DNA of 16,128 nt from the NCBI GenBank assembly GCA_003240755.1, contig QFNF01000050.1, forward strand, positions 1 to 16,128, given 5' to 3'. The translations under genes were made by a program, and so were the position numbers. The stretch comes from Sphingomonas hengshuiensis (lineage in GTDB: Bacteria > Pseudomonadota > Alphaproteobacteria > Sphingomonadales > Sphingomonadaceae). The notes under the pieces are model-generated. The model saw only the letters and a list, made by a program, of their open reading frames with translations. It was not told the DNA's origin and made no database searches. Positions 5,967 to 14,229 of this stretch are shown piece after piece (the first letter of the stretch is position 1; each line of letters starts with the position of its first letter).

Positions 5967-6088
5967 CGAGTGTGACCTTTGTGAACTTTGGCTACCGACG
6001 TCCTCCCGGCGCAGGCTGGGGTCTCCCGGCCAGAAAGCGCGCGCGCCGTGTGAAAATGCGCACGAGTGTGAACTTAGTGAACTTTGGC
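5967..6088. repeat. Direct repeats built from the unit GTGAACTTT
   Basis: Two 26-bp copies at 5967-5992 and 6063-6088 match at 24 of 26 positions and start 96 bp apart. Each copy begins CGAGT, contains two side-by-side GTGAMCTTW units of 9 bp, and ends GGC. So four near-identical 9-mers lie in one orientation. A weaker GTGACAATGTGACC occurs at about 5891-5904 and GTGTGAAAATG at about 6048-6058. The layout resembles a protein-binding array or a dispersed intergenic repeat; which of these cannot be decided here. Confidence 0.65.
6001..6024. repeat. REP-like palindromic element
   Basis: CCCGGC (6005-6010), loop GCAG and GCTGGG (6015-6020) form a 6-bp stem with one G-T pair. The sequence is of the 'CCTCCCGGCGCAGGCTGGGGTC' flavour that I know as a scattered intergenic palindrome in sphingomonads. 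It lies between the two 26-bp direct repeats. Confidence 0.4.
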
Positions 6089-6169
6089 CGGAAATCGCCC
6101 CCCCTGACGAGGGAGCGGTCCGGGCCGGGCAGGCGCGCGGCAGCCGCGCCGCCGGCGAAGGACGCAACC

Positions 6170-6185
6170 CACGGGCAAGCCCGTG
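6170..6185. terminator. Short perfect palindrome downstream of hisD
   Basis: CACGGG (6170-6175), loop CAAG and CCCGTG (6180-6185) form a perfect stem-loop 38 bp past the hisD stop. No T tract follows on the minus strand, so termination would be inefficient or Rho-assisted. Confidence 0.3.
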
Positions 6186-6222
6186 CCGCCGGTCGCACCT
6201 CGTACGGCGTGGCGCGCCTTCG

Positions 6223-7524
6223 CTACGCCTGGCCCGGCGCGTCCAGCCGGATCGCCACCGACTTCGCATGCGCCGGCAGTCCCTCGGCCCCGGCCAGCGT
6301 CACCGCCGCCGGCCCGATCCTCGCCAGCGCCGCCGCGTCCAGCCCCAGGAAGCTGGTCCGCTTCATGTAATCCAGCACCGACAGCCCCGATGCGAAGCGC
6401 GCCCGCCGCCCGGTCGGCAGCACATGGTTCGGCCCCGCCACATAATCGCCGACCGCCTCCGGGGTATGGCGCCCGAGGAACACCGACCCGGCGTTGCGCA
6501 CCATCGCGAACAGCGGCTCGGGATCGCCGACCGCCAGCTCCAGATGCTCGGGCGCCAGCCGGTCGACCAGCGGCATCGCATCGGCCAGCGTCGGCACGAT
6601 CACGATCGCGCCATTGGCGTCCCAGCTCGCCCGCGCCACCTGTCCGGTCGCAAGGTCGGCGATCTGCGCATCGACCGCCTGCGCCACCCGATCGGCAAAG
6701 CCCGCATCGTCGGTGAACAGGATCGACTGGCTGGTCGGGTCATGCTCGGCCTGGCTCAGCAGGTCGGCGGCGATCCATTCGGGATCGTTCCGCCCGTCGG
6801 CGACGACGACGATCTCCGACGGCCCCGCGACCATGTCGATGCCGACCACGCCGTATAGCTGCCGCTTGGCCTCCGCGACCCATGCATTGCCCGGCCCGGT
6901 CACGACATCGACCGGCCTGATCCGGTCGGTGCCATGGGCGAGCGCGGCCACCGCCTGCGCCCCGCCGATCCGCCACACCTCGTCCACCCCGGCCAGCGCG
7001 GCGGCGGCAAGGACCAGCGGATTGACCTCGCCCTTCGGCGTCGGCGTCACCATCACGATCCGCCCGACCCCCGCGACCTTGGCCGGCACCACGTTCATCA
7101 GCACCGACGACGGATAGGCCGCCCGCCCGCCCGGCACATAGACCCCCGCCGCCGCGACCGCGCTCCACCGGGCGCCCAGCCGCACGCCGGCGTCGTCGAC
7201 CTCGTCGCGATCCTCGGGCCGCTGCTTCGCGTGATAGGCGACGATCCGGTCATGGGCGAGTTCCAGCGCCTGCCGCAGGTCCGGCGCCAGCCCGTCCAGC
7301 GCCGCCCGGCACGTCGCCAGCTCGATCCGCCACCCGGTCGCATCCGGATCATGCCCGTCGAACCGCTCGGTAAACGCCCGCACCGCCGCGTCGCCGTCGT
7401 CGCGCACCGCGCGCAGGATCGCCGCCACGTCGCGCGTCACGTCGCTGTCCGCCTCGCGCCGCGCATCGACCAGGCTGGCGAAGTCGGCGGCAAAGCCCGC
7501 CGCGCCCGCGTCCAGCCGGATCAT
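6223..7524 (-). CDS. hisD: Histidinol dehydrogenase
   Basis: HisD oxidises L-histidinol to L-histidine with two NAD+, the last step of histidine synthesis. The 433-residue length is normal. All key residues are present at canonical positions: Q258 and H261 (SQAEHD), E326 and H327 (LAPEHLEL), D360 (GDYVAGPNH) and H419 (LPAHAKS), covering zinc ligands and the catalytic Glu-His pair. The motifs [19 protein letters not shown] and VTGPGN are further family markers. The ATG at 7524 overlaps the hisG stop (ATGA at 7521-7524), so the two are translationally coupled in the order hisG-hisD. Confidence 0.97.
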   Translation of the reverse strand: MIRLDAGAAGFAADFASLVDARREADSDVTRDVAAILRAVRDDGDAAVRAFTERFDGHDPDATGWRIELATCRAALDGLAPDLRQALELAHDRIVAYHAKQRPEDRDEVDDAGVRLGARWSAVAAAGVYVPGGRAAYPSSVLMNVVPAKVAGVGRIVMVTPTPKGEVNPLVLAAAALAGVDEVWRIGGAQAVAALAHGTDRIRPVDVVTGPGNAWVAEAKRQLYGVVGIDMVAGPSEIVVVADGRNDPEWIAADLLSQAEHDPTSQSILFTDDAGFADRVAQAVDAQIADLATGQVARASWDANGAIVIVPTLADAMPLVDRLAPEHLELAVGDPEPLFAMVRNAGSVFLGRHTPEAVGDYVAGPNHVLPTGRRARFASGLSVLDYMKRTSFLGLDAAALARIGPAAVTLAGAEGLPAHAKSVAIRLDAPGQA

Positions 7525-8171
7525 GCCGCCACCGCCCGGCGAAACGCATCGACCAGCGGCACGACGGCCCCGCGCGTCTTGAACGCCGCGCGATTGACGA
7601 CCAGCCGCGACGTCACCTCGGCGATGGTTTCGACTTCCACGAGGCCGTTCTCCTTCAGCGTCCGCCCCGACGACACCAGATCGACGATGCGCGGCGCGAG
7701 GCCCAGCACCGGGGCCAGCTCCATCGCCCCGTTCAGCTTGACGCATTCGGCCTGCACCCCCCGCGCGGCGAAGTGGCGCCGGGTCGTGTACGGATATTTG
7801 GTGGCGATGCGGACATGGCTCCACCCGCGCGGATCGTCGCCCTCGGCCATCCCCGCCGGCTCGGCGACCGAGATGCGGCAATGCCCGATCTTCAGGTCGA
7901 CCGGCGCGTACAGCTCCGAATAGTCGAACTCGGCCAGCACGTCCGACCCGACGATGCCCAGTTGCGCCGCGCCATGCGCCACGAACGTCGCGACGTCGAA
8001 CGCGCGCACCCGGATCAGGTCGATCTCGGGGCGGTCGGTGCGGAACCGGAGCGCGCGGCTGTCGGGGTCGCTGAACGCCGCCTCGGGCACGATGCCGGCG
8101 CGGGCGAGCAGCGGCATGGCCTCGTCGAGGATGCGCCCCTTGGGCACGGCGATGATGATGGGGTCGGTCAT
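7521..8171 (-). CDS. hisG: ATP phosphoribosyltransferase, short form
   Basis: HisG joins ATP and PRPP to form phosphoribosyl-ATP, the first step of histidine synthesis. At 216 residues this is the short form, without the C-terminal histidine-binding domain. Short HisG needs the regulatory subunit HisZ, which is not in the window. Visible markers are the start [21 protein letters not shown], the central [12 protein letters not shown] and [10 protein letters not shown], and the PRPP-loop-like region [16 protein letters not shown]. The ATG at 8171 has only a weak SD; the candidate promoter lies so close that the leader would be a few nucleotides. It is divergent from thiL across 50 bp. Confidence 0.96.
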   Translation of the reverse strand: MTDPIIIAVPKGRILDEAMPLLARAGIVPEAAFSDPDSRALRFRTDRPEIDLIRVRAFDVATFVAHGAAQLGIVGSDVLAEFDYSELYAPVDLKIGHCRISVAEPAGMAEGDDPRGWSHVRIATKYPYTTRRHFAARGVQAECVKLNGAMELAPVLGLAPRIVDLVSSGRTLKENGLVEVETIAEVTSRLVVNRAAFKTRGAVVPLVDAFRRAVAA

Positions 8172-8182
8172 GGGCACGCCGG

Positions 8183-8211
8183 GCTTTACTTGGGGGTCCT
8201 GTCCGACGCAA
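8183..8211 (-). promoter_or_regulatory. Candidate hisGD promoter
   Basis: On the minus strand TTGCGT (8211-8206) and TAAAGC (8188-8183) are 17 bp apart in the 50-bp hisG/thiL gap. The predicted start would be about 5 nt before the hisG ATG. No room remains for an attenuator leader or a thiamine riboswitch upstream of thiL. Confidence 0.3.
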
Positions 8212-8221
8212 CTGACCCGGC

Positions 8222-9097
8222 ATGACCGAAGCCGACTTCCTGACCGCGTTGCGCGCCCTGCCGCTGCACGCCGGCGCGCACGGCCTGACCGACGATGCCG
8301 CGCATCTCGGCGACCTCGTGCTGACCAAGGACCTGATCGTCGCGGGCGTCCATTTCCTGCCCGGCGATCCCCCCGCCGACGTCGCGTGGAAACTGGTCGC
8401 GACCAACCTGTCCGACCTCGCCGCCAAGGGCGCGGTGCCGGTCGGGGTGATGCTCGGCTATCCGATCGGCGACGACGCCTGGGACCGCGCGTTCCTGACC
8501 GGGCTGGACGAGGCCCTTCGCGCCTTCGCCTGCCCCCTGCTCGGCGGCGATACGGTGAAGCTGCCCGCCGGCGCCCCCCGCATCCTGTCGCTGACCGCGC
8601 TTGGCCGCGGCGCCCACGCGCCCCGCCGCGACGGCGCACGGGCGGGCGACGGGCTGTGGGTTACGGGGACGATCGGCGATGCCGGCGCCGGCCTCGCCAT
8701 CGCGGGCGGGGCGGACGGACCGCCCGCACTGCTCGCCCGCTACCGCCGCCCGATCCCCCGGCTGGCGGAGGGACGGGCGCTGGCGCCGATGGTCCATGCG
8801 ATGATGGACGTGTCCGACGGCCTGCTGATCGACGCCCGCCGCATGGCGGCGGCAAGCGGGCTGGCGGTGACGATCGACCTGGCGATGGTGCCGCTGTCGG
8901 ACGATCTGACGGCGTTCGGCCACGACGCGCTGACCGCCGCCACGGCGGGCGACGATTATGAACTGCTGTTCGCCTGCGCCGCCCTGCCGCCGGTCGCCGC
9001 CACCCGCATCGGCATGTTCGCGGCCGGCGACGGCCTGACCCTGACCGACCGGGACCGCCCCGTCCCCCTCCCGGCCCGTCTCGGCTACCAGCACTGA
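8222..9097 (+). CDS. thiL: Thiamine-monophosphate kinase
   Basis: ThiL phosphorylates thiamine monophosphate to thiamine diphosphate, the active cofactor. The 291-residue protein shows the PurM/ThiL-type ATP-binding pattern. It has a Gly/Asp-rich N-terminal loop ([11 protein letters not shown]), then [24 protein letters not shown] and [15 protein letters not shown] lies mid-protein, [15 protein letters not shown] at about residue 197, and [10 protein letters not shown] near the C-terminus. These acidic motifs bind the Mg-ATP. The ATG at 8222 has no strong Shine-Dalgarno sequence. thiL next to nusB and hppA is a common alphaproteobacterial neighbourhood, here with hisGD between nusB and thiL on the other strand. 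Confidence 0.95.
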   Translation: MTEADFLTALRALPLHAGAHGLTDDAAHLGDLVLTKDLIVAGVHFLPGDPPADVAWKLVATNLSDLAAKGAVPVGVMLGYPIGDDAWDRAFLTGLDEALRAFACPLLGGDTVKLPAGAPRILSLTALGRGAHAPRRDGARAGDGLWVTGTIGDAGAGLAIAGGADGPPALLARYRRPIPRLAEGRALAPMVHAMMDVSDGLLIDARRMAAASGLAVTIDLAMVPLSDDLTAFGHDALTAATAGDDYELLFACAALPPVAATRIGMFAAGDGLTLTDRDRPVPLPARLGYQH

Positions 9098-9222
9098 ACC
9101 CTCCCCCGACCGGGAAGGATTTAGAGGGTTGCGCCCCCCGCCCATCCGCATAAGCTGCCGCCCTTCAGGGGCATCGACCCGACGGGACAGCCGGGCGGCC
9201 CCACGCAGGGAGGGGTTTGCGG

Positions 9223-11397
9223 ATGACGATCGTCTATCTGGCCATGGCATGCGCCGCGCTGGCCATACTCTACGGCATCCTCACCAGCATGCAGGTGCTG
9301 CGCGCGCCGGCGGGCGACGCGCGGATGCAGGACATCGCCGCCGCCATCCAGGAAGGGGCCAAGGCGTATCTCGGCCGGCAGTACCGCACCATCGCCATCG
9401 TCGGCGTCATCGTCGCCATCATCCTGTTTCCCACCCTCGGCGCGCTGTCGACCGTCGGTTTCGTCATCGGCGCGGTGCTGTCGGGCGTCGCGGGCTATGT
9501 CGGCATGGAGATTTCGGTCCGCGCCAACGTCCGCACGGCGGAGGCCGCGCGCGGGTCGCTGCAGGGTGGCCTCACCATGGCGTTCCGGTCGGGCGCGATC
9601 ACCGGCATGCTCGTCGCCGGCCTCGGCCTGTTCGCGATCGCCGGCATCTTCTGGTACCTCGTCGCGATCGACGGGCATGGCCCGGGCGACCGCGAGGTCG
9701 TCGAGGCGCTGACCGCCCTCGCCTTCGGCGCCTCGCTGATCTCGATCTTCGCCCGGCTGGGCGGCGGCATCTTCACCAAGGCGGCCGATGTCGGCGCCGA
9801 CCTGGTCGGCAAGGTCGAGGCCGGGATCCCGGAGGACGACCCCCGCAACCCCGCCGTGATCGCCGACAATGTCGGGGACAATGTCGGCGACTGCGCCGGC
9901 ATGGCCGCCGACCTGTTCGAAACCTATGTCGTCACCATCGGCCTGACCATGGTGTCGATCGCGCTGCTGGTACAGGCGCCGCCTGCCGAGCTGCTGCGGC
10001 TGATGGCGCTGCCGCTGGTCGTCGGCGGGGTGTGCATCGTCACCTCGATCCTTGGCACCTACATGGTCCGGCTGGGCAAGGGCCAGTCGATCATGGGCGC
10101 GCTGTACAAGGGGTTCTGGACCACCGCGCTGCTTGCCGTCCCGGCCATCTATTTCGCCGCCAGTTGGGCGCTGGGCGATCTGGGCGCCGTGATCGGCGGC
10201 GCCGGCTTCCTCGATCCCGGCGGCGACACGCTCACCGTCGAGGGCGCGCTCGGCGCACAGGCGCCGGTCGCGGGGCAGAGCTTCACCGGCATGGACCTGT
10301 TCTGGTGCATGATGATCGGCCTCGCCGTCACCGCCGCGCTGGTCTGGATCACCGAATATTACACCGGCACCGCCTATCGCCCGGTCAAGTCGATCGCGCG
10401 CGCCAGCGTCACCGGCCACGGCACCAACGTCATCCAAGGCCTCGCCATCAGCCTCGAATCGACCGCGCTGCCGACATTGGTGATCGTCGTCGCGGTGGTC
10501 GCCGCCTACCAGCTTGCCGGCATCATCGGCGTCGCCTTTGCCGCCACCGCGCTTCTGGCGCTGGCCGGGATGGTCGTGGCGCTCGACGCCTATGGTCCGG
10601 TCACGGACAATGCGGGCGGCATCGCGGAAATGGCGCAACTGCCCGACGAGGTCCGCCACCGCACCGACGCCCTCGACGCGGTGGGCAACACGACCAAGGC
10701 AGTGACCAAGGGCTATGCGATCGGTTCGGCCGCGCTCGCCGCGCTGGTGCTGTTCGGCGCGTACACCACCGACCTGAAGCTGTTCTTTCCCGACCTGACC
10801 GTCGATTTCTCGCTGTCCAACCCGTATGTGATCGTCGGGCTGCTGCTCGGCGCGCTGCTCCCCTATCTGTTCGGCGCGTTCGGCATGACCGCGGTCGGCC
10901 GGGCGGCGGGATCGGTGGTCGAGGATGTCCGTGCGCAGTTCGCCGCCGACCCCGGCATCATGGCGGGGACCAGCCGCCCGCAATATGGCCGCACCGTCGA
11001 CATCGTCACCCGCGCCGCGATCCGCGAGATGATCGTGCCCTCGCTGCTCCCCGTATTGTCGCCCGTCGCGGTCTATTACATCGTCACCTGGGTCGCCGGA
11101 CAGGCGCAGGGTTTCGCCGCACTCGGCGCGATGCTGCTCGGCGTCATCGTCTCCGGCCTGTTCGTCGCCATCTCGATGACCAGCGGCGGCGGCGCATGGG
11201 ACAATGCCAAGAAATATATCGAGGACGGCAATCACGGCGGCAAGGGGTCGGAGGCGCACAAGGCCGCCGTCACCGGCGACACGGTCGGCGATCCGTACAA
11301 GGATACCGCCGGCCCGGCGGTCAACCCGATGATAAAGATCACCAACATCGTCGCCCTGCTGCTGCTCGCCGCGCTTGCCGGGGGTGGCACCGTCTAG
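9223..11397 (+). CDS. hppA: Membrane-bound proton-translocating pyrophosphatase, K+-independent type
   Basis: HppA splits pyrophosphate and pumps protons across the inner membrane. I choose ATG 9223, not the TTG 6 nt upstream, because AGGGAGGGG lies 7 nt before it; this gives 724 residues, normal for the family, with many hydrophobic segments (about 16 are expected). The substrate motif DVGADLVGK is at residues 189-197, followed by the acidic [23 protein letters not shown] region. The C-terminal [17 protein letters not shown] motif is also intact. In [10 protein letters not shown] the lysine K492 takes the place of alanine found in K+-dependent enzymes, so this enzyme should not need K+. The gene follows thiL after 125 bp and probably has its own promoter. 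Confidence 0.97.
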   Translation: MTIVYLAMACAALAILYGILTSMQVLRAPAGDARMQDIAAAIQEGAKAYLGRQYRTIAIVGVIVAIILFPTLGALSTVGFVIGAVLSGVAGYVGMEISVRANVRTAEAARGSLQGGLTMAFRSGAITGMLVAGLGLFAIAGIFWYLVAIDGHGPGDREVVEALTALAFGASLISIFARLGGGIFTKAADVGADLVGKVEAGIPEDDPRNPAVIADNVGDNVGDCAGMAADLFETYVVTIGLTMVSIALLVQAPPAELLRLMALPLVVGGVCIVTSILGTYMVRLGKGQSIMGALYKGFWTTALLAVPAIYFAASWALGDLGAVIGGAGFLDPGGDTLTVEGALGAQAPVAGQSFTGMDLFWCMMIGLAVTAALVWITEYYTGTAYRPVKSIARASVTGHGTNVIQGLAISLESTALPTLVIVVAVVAAYQLAGIIGVAFAATALLALAGMVVALDAYGPVTDNAGGIAEMAQLPDEVRHRTDALDAVGNTTKAVTKGYAIGSAALAALVLFGAYTTDLKLFFPDLTVDFSLSNPYVIVGLLLGALLPYLFGAFGMTAVGRAAGSVVEDVRAQFAADPGIMAGTSRPQYGRTVDIVTRAAIREMIVPSLLPVLSPVAVYYIVTWVAGQAQGFAALGAMLLGVIVSGLFVAISMTSGGGAWDNAKKYIEDGNHGGKGSEAHKAAVTGDTVGDPYKDTAGPAVNPMIKITNIVALLLLAALAGGGTV

Positions 11398-11473
11398 CGC
11401 CGTCCGGTTGCGCGCCCCCGGTCGCGTGCCGCGAACGGCGGGGACCTTCGATGAAGGGGCCATGTGCCGTACC

Positions 11474-11509
11474 GGGCGGGGCGTGCGAAATCCCGGCTCC
11501 GCCCCGCCC
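11474..11509 (+). terminator. GC-rich hairpin between hppA and infA
   Basis: A perfect 9-bp inverted repeat (GGGCGGGGC at 11474-11482, GCCCCGCCC at 11501-11509) with an 18-nt loop lies 77 bp after the hppA stop. There is no T run after it, so it is either a weak terminator or a structured end. The rest of the 267-bp gap to infA contains no gene. Confidence 0.4.
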
Positions 11510-11664
11510 CTTGCCCTCCCCGCCGCCGCGCCCTATCTCCCGATCACAACGTCGACCGGCCGTGCGCGTCACGGGTCCGGTCGTTGGTGCTTTCCTTTTT
11601 TCGGCATAGCGCTTATGGGAACCCGCCCGGTTGCCGGTGCGCCATAATTTCACGAGGTATCTGT

Positions 11665-11883
11665 TTGGCGAAGGAAGAACTTCTCGAAATGCGCGGCCAG
11701 GTGGTCGAACTGCTGCCCAACGCGATGTTCCGCGTCCGGCTCGAGAACGATCATGAAATCCTGGGGCATACCGCCGGCAAGATGCGCAAGAACCGCATCC
11801 GCGTGCTGGTCGGCGACGAAGTCCTCGTCGAACTGACCCCCTATGACCTGACCAAGGGTCGCATCACCTACCGCTTCAAATAA
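11665..11883 (+). CDS. infA: Translation initiation factor IF-1
   Basis: The 72-residue protein ([20 protein letters not shown] onward, ending KGRITYRFK) is a near-canonical IF-1, a single S1/OB-fold domain that sits in the 30S A site during initiation. The start is the rare TTG at 11665; the family's conserved N-terminus begins exactly there, and the only in-frame ATG inside would remove essential sequence. GAGG lies about 8 nt upstream. It is the first gene of the infA-maf-RNase E/G-yacG-tRNA-Phe run. A -35/-10 pair TTGGTG/TAGCGC (11584/11607) with 17-bp spacing is possible but weak. Confidence 0.97.
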   Translation: MAKEELLEMRGQVVELLPNAMFRVRLENDHEILGHTAGKMRKNRIRVLVGDEVLVELTPYDLTKGRITYRFK

Positions 11884-11926
11884 GCGATGGCCGCATGACC
11901 GCGCCTTCGGCCCCCTGCCTGCCGTC

Positions 11927-12496
11927 ATGCGCCTGATTCTCGCCTCGACCTCGCCCCGCCGCCGCGACCTGCTGGCGCGGATCGGCGCGGTGCCCGACCG
12001 GATCGAGGCACCCGATATCGACGAGAGCCCGTGGAAGGGCGAACTGCCGCGCCCCTATGCGCTTCGCCTTGCCGAGGCGAAGGCACGCGCGATCGGGCCG
12101 CAGCAAGGCGCCGTGGTGCTGGCCGGCGACACGACGATCGCGCTCGGCCGCCGCATCCTGCCCCCCGCCACGACCGAAGATATCCAGCGCGAGCTGCTCG
12201 GCCTGCTCTCCGGCCGCCGGCATCACTGCCTGTCGGCGGTGTGCGTGCTGATGCCCGACGGGCAGGCGCGCATCCGTATCGCCGATACCATCGTCGCGTT
12301 CAAACGGCTGGAGGCGCGTGAGATCGACGCCTATGTCGCGTGCGGCGAAGGACTGGGCAAGGCGGGAGGCTATGCGATCCAGGGCCGCGCCGAGGCGTTC
12401 GTCCGCTTCCTGTCCGGCAGCCATTCGGGCGTGATCGGCCTGCCGCTGTTCGACACCCGCGCGCTGCTCGAAACCGCCGGCGTCCCGCTTGGCTGA
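11927..12496 (+). CDS. maf: Maf-family nucleotide pyrophosphatase
   Basis: The 189-residue protein has the Maf pattern: LILASTSPRRRDLL at residues 3-16 (phosphate-binding loop), DIDES (residues 30-34), AGDTTIAL with the acidic metal residue, and GKAGGYAIQGRAEAFV in the C-terminal half. Maf/YhdE/YceF proteins hydrolyse non-canonical or modified nucleoside triphosphates such as dTTP, UTP or m7GTP. The typical 'AADTVV' reads AGDTTI here, close to other alphaproteobacterial copies; which subgroup it belongs to is unsure. Its last 8 nt overlap the next gene. Confidence 0.93.
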   Translation: MRLILASTSPRRRDLLARIGAVPDRIEAPDIDESPWKGELPRPYALRLAEAKARAIGPQQGAVVLAGDTTIALGRRILPPATTEDIQRELLGLLSGRRHHCLSAVCVLMPDGQARIRIADTIVAFKRLEAREIDAYVACGEGLGKAGGYAIQGRAEAFVRFLSGSHSGVIGLPLFDTRALLETAGVPLG

Positions 12497-13463
12497 CTGG
12501 ATCGTCGAGCGCGGCATCGGCGAAGTCCGCGCCGCGCGGATCGAGGGTGGCGCGATCGTCGAAGCCCGGATCGAACCCGACGACGCCCTGCGCGCCGGCG
12601 CGATCCTGACGGCGCGCCTCGTCCGCCGCATCCCCGTCCGGGGCGAAGGCATCGTGGCATGGGACGGGGGCGAGGCTTTGCTCCACCCGCTGCCGCACGG
12701 CGTGACCGAAGGCGCGACGCTGCTGGTCGAGATCACGCGCCCCGCCGCTCCCGAACCCGGCAAGCCCAAGCGCGCCCGCGCCCGCCCCGCCGCGCCCGAT
12801 GCGGTGCCGCGCGACGCCCCCTCCCTCGCCGACCTGCCCGGCGCCCGCATCCTCGGCCCGTTCGATCCCGACCTGCTGGGCGAGGCCGGCTGGCCGCTGC
12901 TGATCGAGGAAGCGATCACCGGACAGGTCGCCTTTCCCGGCGGTGCGCTGTCGATCGCGCTGACGCCGGCCATGACGCTGATCGACATCGACGGCGACCT
13001 CGCCCCGGCCGCGCTGGCACTGGCCGGCGTGCGCGCTGCGGCACAGGCGATCGCGCGGCTCGACCTGGCCGGTTCGATCGGCATCGACCTGCCGACCGTG
13101 GGCGACAAGGCCGTCCGGATCGCCGCCGCCGAGGCGGTCGACGCCATCCTGCCGCAACCGTTCGAACGCACCGCGGTCAACGGCTTCGGCTTCCTCCAGA
13201 TCGTGCGCAGGCGTACCCGCCTGTCGCTGCCCGAACAGTTCGTCCATGCCCCCGCCCACGCCCGCGCGCTGCTGCGTCAGGCGCAGCGGACCGGCGGCAG
13301 CGGCGAACGCACGCTGGCGGCGCATCCCGCCGTCGTCGCGGCGATCGCCGCCCGTCCCGACTGGACCGTGGCGGTCGAACATACGCTCGGCGCGCCGCTC
13401 GCCTTGCGGGCGGAAGCCTCGCTCGCCATATCCGCCGGACATGTCCAGGCCCGCTTCCCGTAA
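12489..13463 (+). CDS. Reduced RNase E/G-family protein
   Basis: Starting at TTG 12489 (8-nt overlap with maf), the protein has 324 residues. Full RNase G has about 480-490 residues, and RNase E is much longer. Residues 1-85 look like a degenerate S1 region. The catalytic core is recognisable: LIDIDGD with D166 corresponding to the first metal-binding Asp (RNase E D303) and GSIGIDLPTV with D200 corresponding to the second (D346). They are 34 residues apart instead of 43. NGFGFLQIVRRRTRLSL follows as in the family. No CPxC zinc-link cysteines are visible. The protein could be a compact endoribonuclease or an RNA-binding derivative. Its place beside infA and yacG is, as I recall, conserved in sphingomonads, arguing for function. 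Confidence 0.82.
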   Translation: MADWIVERGIGEVRAARIEGGAIVEARIEPDDALRAGAILTARLVRRIPVRGEGIVAWDGGEALLHPLPHGVTEGATLLVEITRPAAPEPGKPKRARARPAAPDAVPRDAPSLADLPGARILGPFDPDLLGEAGWPLLIEEAITGQVAFPGGALSIALTPAMTLIDIDGDLAPAALALAGVRAAAQAIARLDLAGSIGIDLPTVGDKAVRIAAAEAVDAILPQPFERTAVNGFGFLQIVRRRTRLSLPEQFVHAPAHARALLRQAQRTGGSGERTLAAHPAVVAAIAARPDWTVAVEHTLGAPLALRAEASLAISAGHVQARFP

Positions 13464-13641
13464 CCACTGCCCGCTATGTTCGGCCCCGACCGATCCGGCC
13501 CATCGCCCCTTTTGCAGCCGCGGCTGTCGCGACCGCGACATGCTGAACTGGATGGGGGAAGGCTATCGCATTCCGGGGCCTGCGGCATCGTCCGACGAAA
13601 ATGTCGAAACCGGGCTGGACAGGCACGATTCCCACGGCTAA
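13441..13641 (+). CDS. yacG: Zinc-binding protein YacG (DNA gyrase inhibitor family)
   Basis: This 66-residue protein begins with ATG 13441, overlapping the end of the RNase E/G gene by 23 nt in another frame. The four zinc ligands are C10, C13, C25 and C29, in the arrangement CPLC and CSRGC, followed by RDMLNWMGEGYRIPG, the standard YacG pattern. E. coli YacG binds GyrB and inhibits gyrase; whether it does so here is inferred from family. tRNA-Phe follows 29 bp downstream and may be on the same transcript. Confidence 0.93.
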   Translation: MSRPASRNHCPLCSAPTDPAHRPFCSRGCRDRDMLNWMGEGYRIPGPAASSDENVETGLDRHDSHG

Positions 13642-13670
13642 CAGGCCCGCTCTCCCGGACAGCCGGGCGT

Positions 13671-13746
13671 GCCCAGGTAGCTCAGTTGGTAGAGCATGCG
13701 ACTGAAAATCGCAGTGTCGGCGGTTCGATCCCGTCCCTGGGCACCA
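13671..13746 (+). tRNA. tRNA-Phe (anticodon GAA), CCA encoded
   Basis: The 76-nt sequence folds into a full cloverleaf: acceptor GCCCAGG pairs with CCTGGGC, D-arm GCTC..GAGC, anticodon stem TGCGA/TCGCA around loop CTGAAAA with anticodon GAA, and T-arm GGCGG TTCGATC CCGTC. Discriminator A and CCA are encoded. It is intact, so it is not the integration target of the neighbouring element. Confidence 0.97.
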
Positions 13747-14016
13747 CATGTCTCCAGGCAATTTCGATAACATACCATGGCCTGCGCCATGCCCCAAAGG
13801 CTATCGCAGCACGGCACCGGCACGATGGTCTTCGCCCTGCCAGACGCCCTCGGCTGTCAGGTTCGCACGGCTATCGCTCGGCAGTGCGGTACCGACCGCC
13901 ACGCCCCGCGCTCGCATCATGCGGTCCGGTAATGTTGCCAACCGCATCCGCCGGCGACCGGCGGTGCATGCGCCACACGCCGCTTCCCACGCCCGCCCGT
14001 TAAAAACGGCAAAGCT
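13747..14016. other. 270-bp gap without genes after tRNA-Phe
   Basis: No frame here looks like a protein and none has a plausible ribosome binding site. A perfect palindrome CCGCCGG-CGA-CCGGCGG lies at 13948-13964 and could help end the infA to tRNA-Phe transcript, though no T tract follows. Base composition is slightly lower in GC than in the neighbouring genes. Confidence 0.5.
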
Positions 14017-14047
14017 GCAAAACAGAAAGCGGCCCCGAAGGACCGCT
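14017..14047 (-). terminator. Intrinsic terminator left behind for tRNA-Gly
   Basis: On the minus strand AGCGGTCC, a TTCG tetraloop and GGGCCGCT form an 8-bp stem with one mismatch, followed directly by TTTCTGTTTT. It lies 28 nt past the 3' end of the tRNA-Gly fragment, exactly where a tRNA terminator belongs. It marks the left flank as native chromosome. Confidence 0.75.
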
Positions 14048-14074
14048 CTAACCCGATGACATATCTGGAAGAAC

Positions 14075-14124
14075 TGGAGCGGGCGAAGGGATTCGAACCC
14101 TCGACCCCAACCTTGGCAAGGTTG
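14075..14124 (-). pseudogene. 3' part of tRNA-Gly(GCC), probable attachment-site half
   Basis: Read on the minus strand, this holds the anticodon stem CAACC/GGTTG with loop TTGCCAA (anticodon GCC), variable loop, T-arm GAGGG TTCGAAT CCCTT, acceptor 3' strand CGCCCGC, discriminator T and CCA. The D-arm and the 5' acceptor strand GCGGGCG are absent; sequence to the right of 14124 does not match them. A tRNA 3' half next to an integrase gene is the classic product of site-specific integration: the intact tRNA is rebuilt at the far end and this half is left here. The crossover lies within these 50 bp. Confidence 0.85.
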
Positions 14125-14170
14125 TACGCCACCTTACCGGAAAACCCCTGAATCATCCTTAAACGTGCGA

Positions 14171-14183
14171 AATCAATTATTTT
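14171..14183 (+). promoter_or_regulatory. IHF-like site near the attachment half
   Basis: AATCAA-TTAT-TTT matches the IHF consensus WATCAANNNNTTR except for the last base. It lies 47 bp from the tRNA fragment in the AT-richest part of the window, where an accessory bending site of an att arm would be expected. Confidence 0.35.
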
Positions 14184-14229
14184 TCTGGATGGGGGCAGCC
14201 GATTGTTATACAAACACCGCTGATCTTGT

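Larger units (their letters stand above)
5825..6222. other. 398-bp non-coding gap between hisD and nusB
   Basis: No convincing gene is present; open frames here lack ribosome binding sites and look random. The gap holds a GC-rich (GC)n tract at about 5880-5891, a direct-repeat pair, a REP-like hairpin and a palindrome just after hisD, all listed separately. It should also contain the nusB promoter, but no clear -35/-10 pair stands out. Confidence 0.6.

Noticed and set aside
5967..6088. CRISPR array
   Set aside because: Only two repeat copies, with one 70-bp interval that itself contains a hairpin; no cas genes are nearby.
5963..6370. 135-codon plus-strand frame across the direct repeats
   Set aside because: It is formed by repeat DNA and the antisense end of hisD. 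VTFVNFG and VNLVNFG are just the translated repeats.
8172..8221. Thiamine riboswitch ahead of thiL
   Set aside because: Only 50 bp separate thiL from hisG and no TPP-aptamer core sequence is present.
9121..11463. 780-codon open frame on the minus strand
   Set aside because: It is exactly antisense to hppA; its composition (long Asp/Arg/Gly/His-rich runs) is the usual shadow of a GC-rich membrane protein gene.
13671..13746. tRNA-Phe as the integration site of the element
   Set aside because: It is complete, points away from the integrase and is separated from it by a native gap. The tRNA-Gly half lies directly beside the element.
13476..14003. 175-codon plus-strand frame running through yacG and tRNA-Phe
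   Set aside because: It reads through a tRNA gene and overlaps yacG in another frame, so it cannot be a conserved protein.
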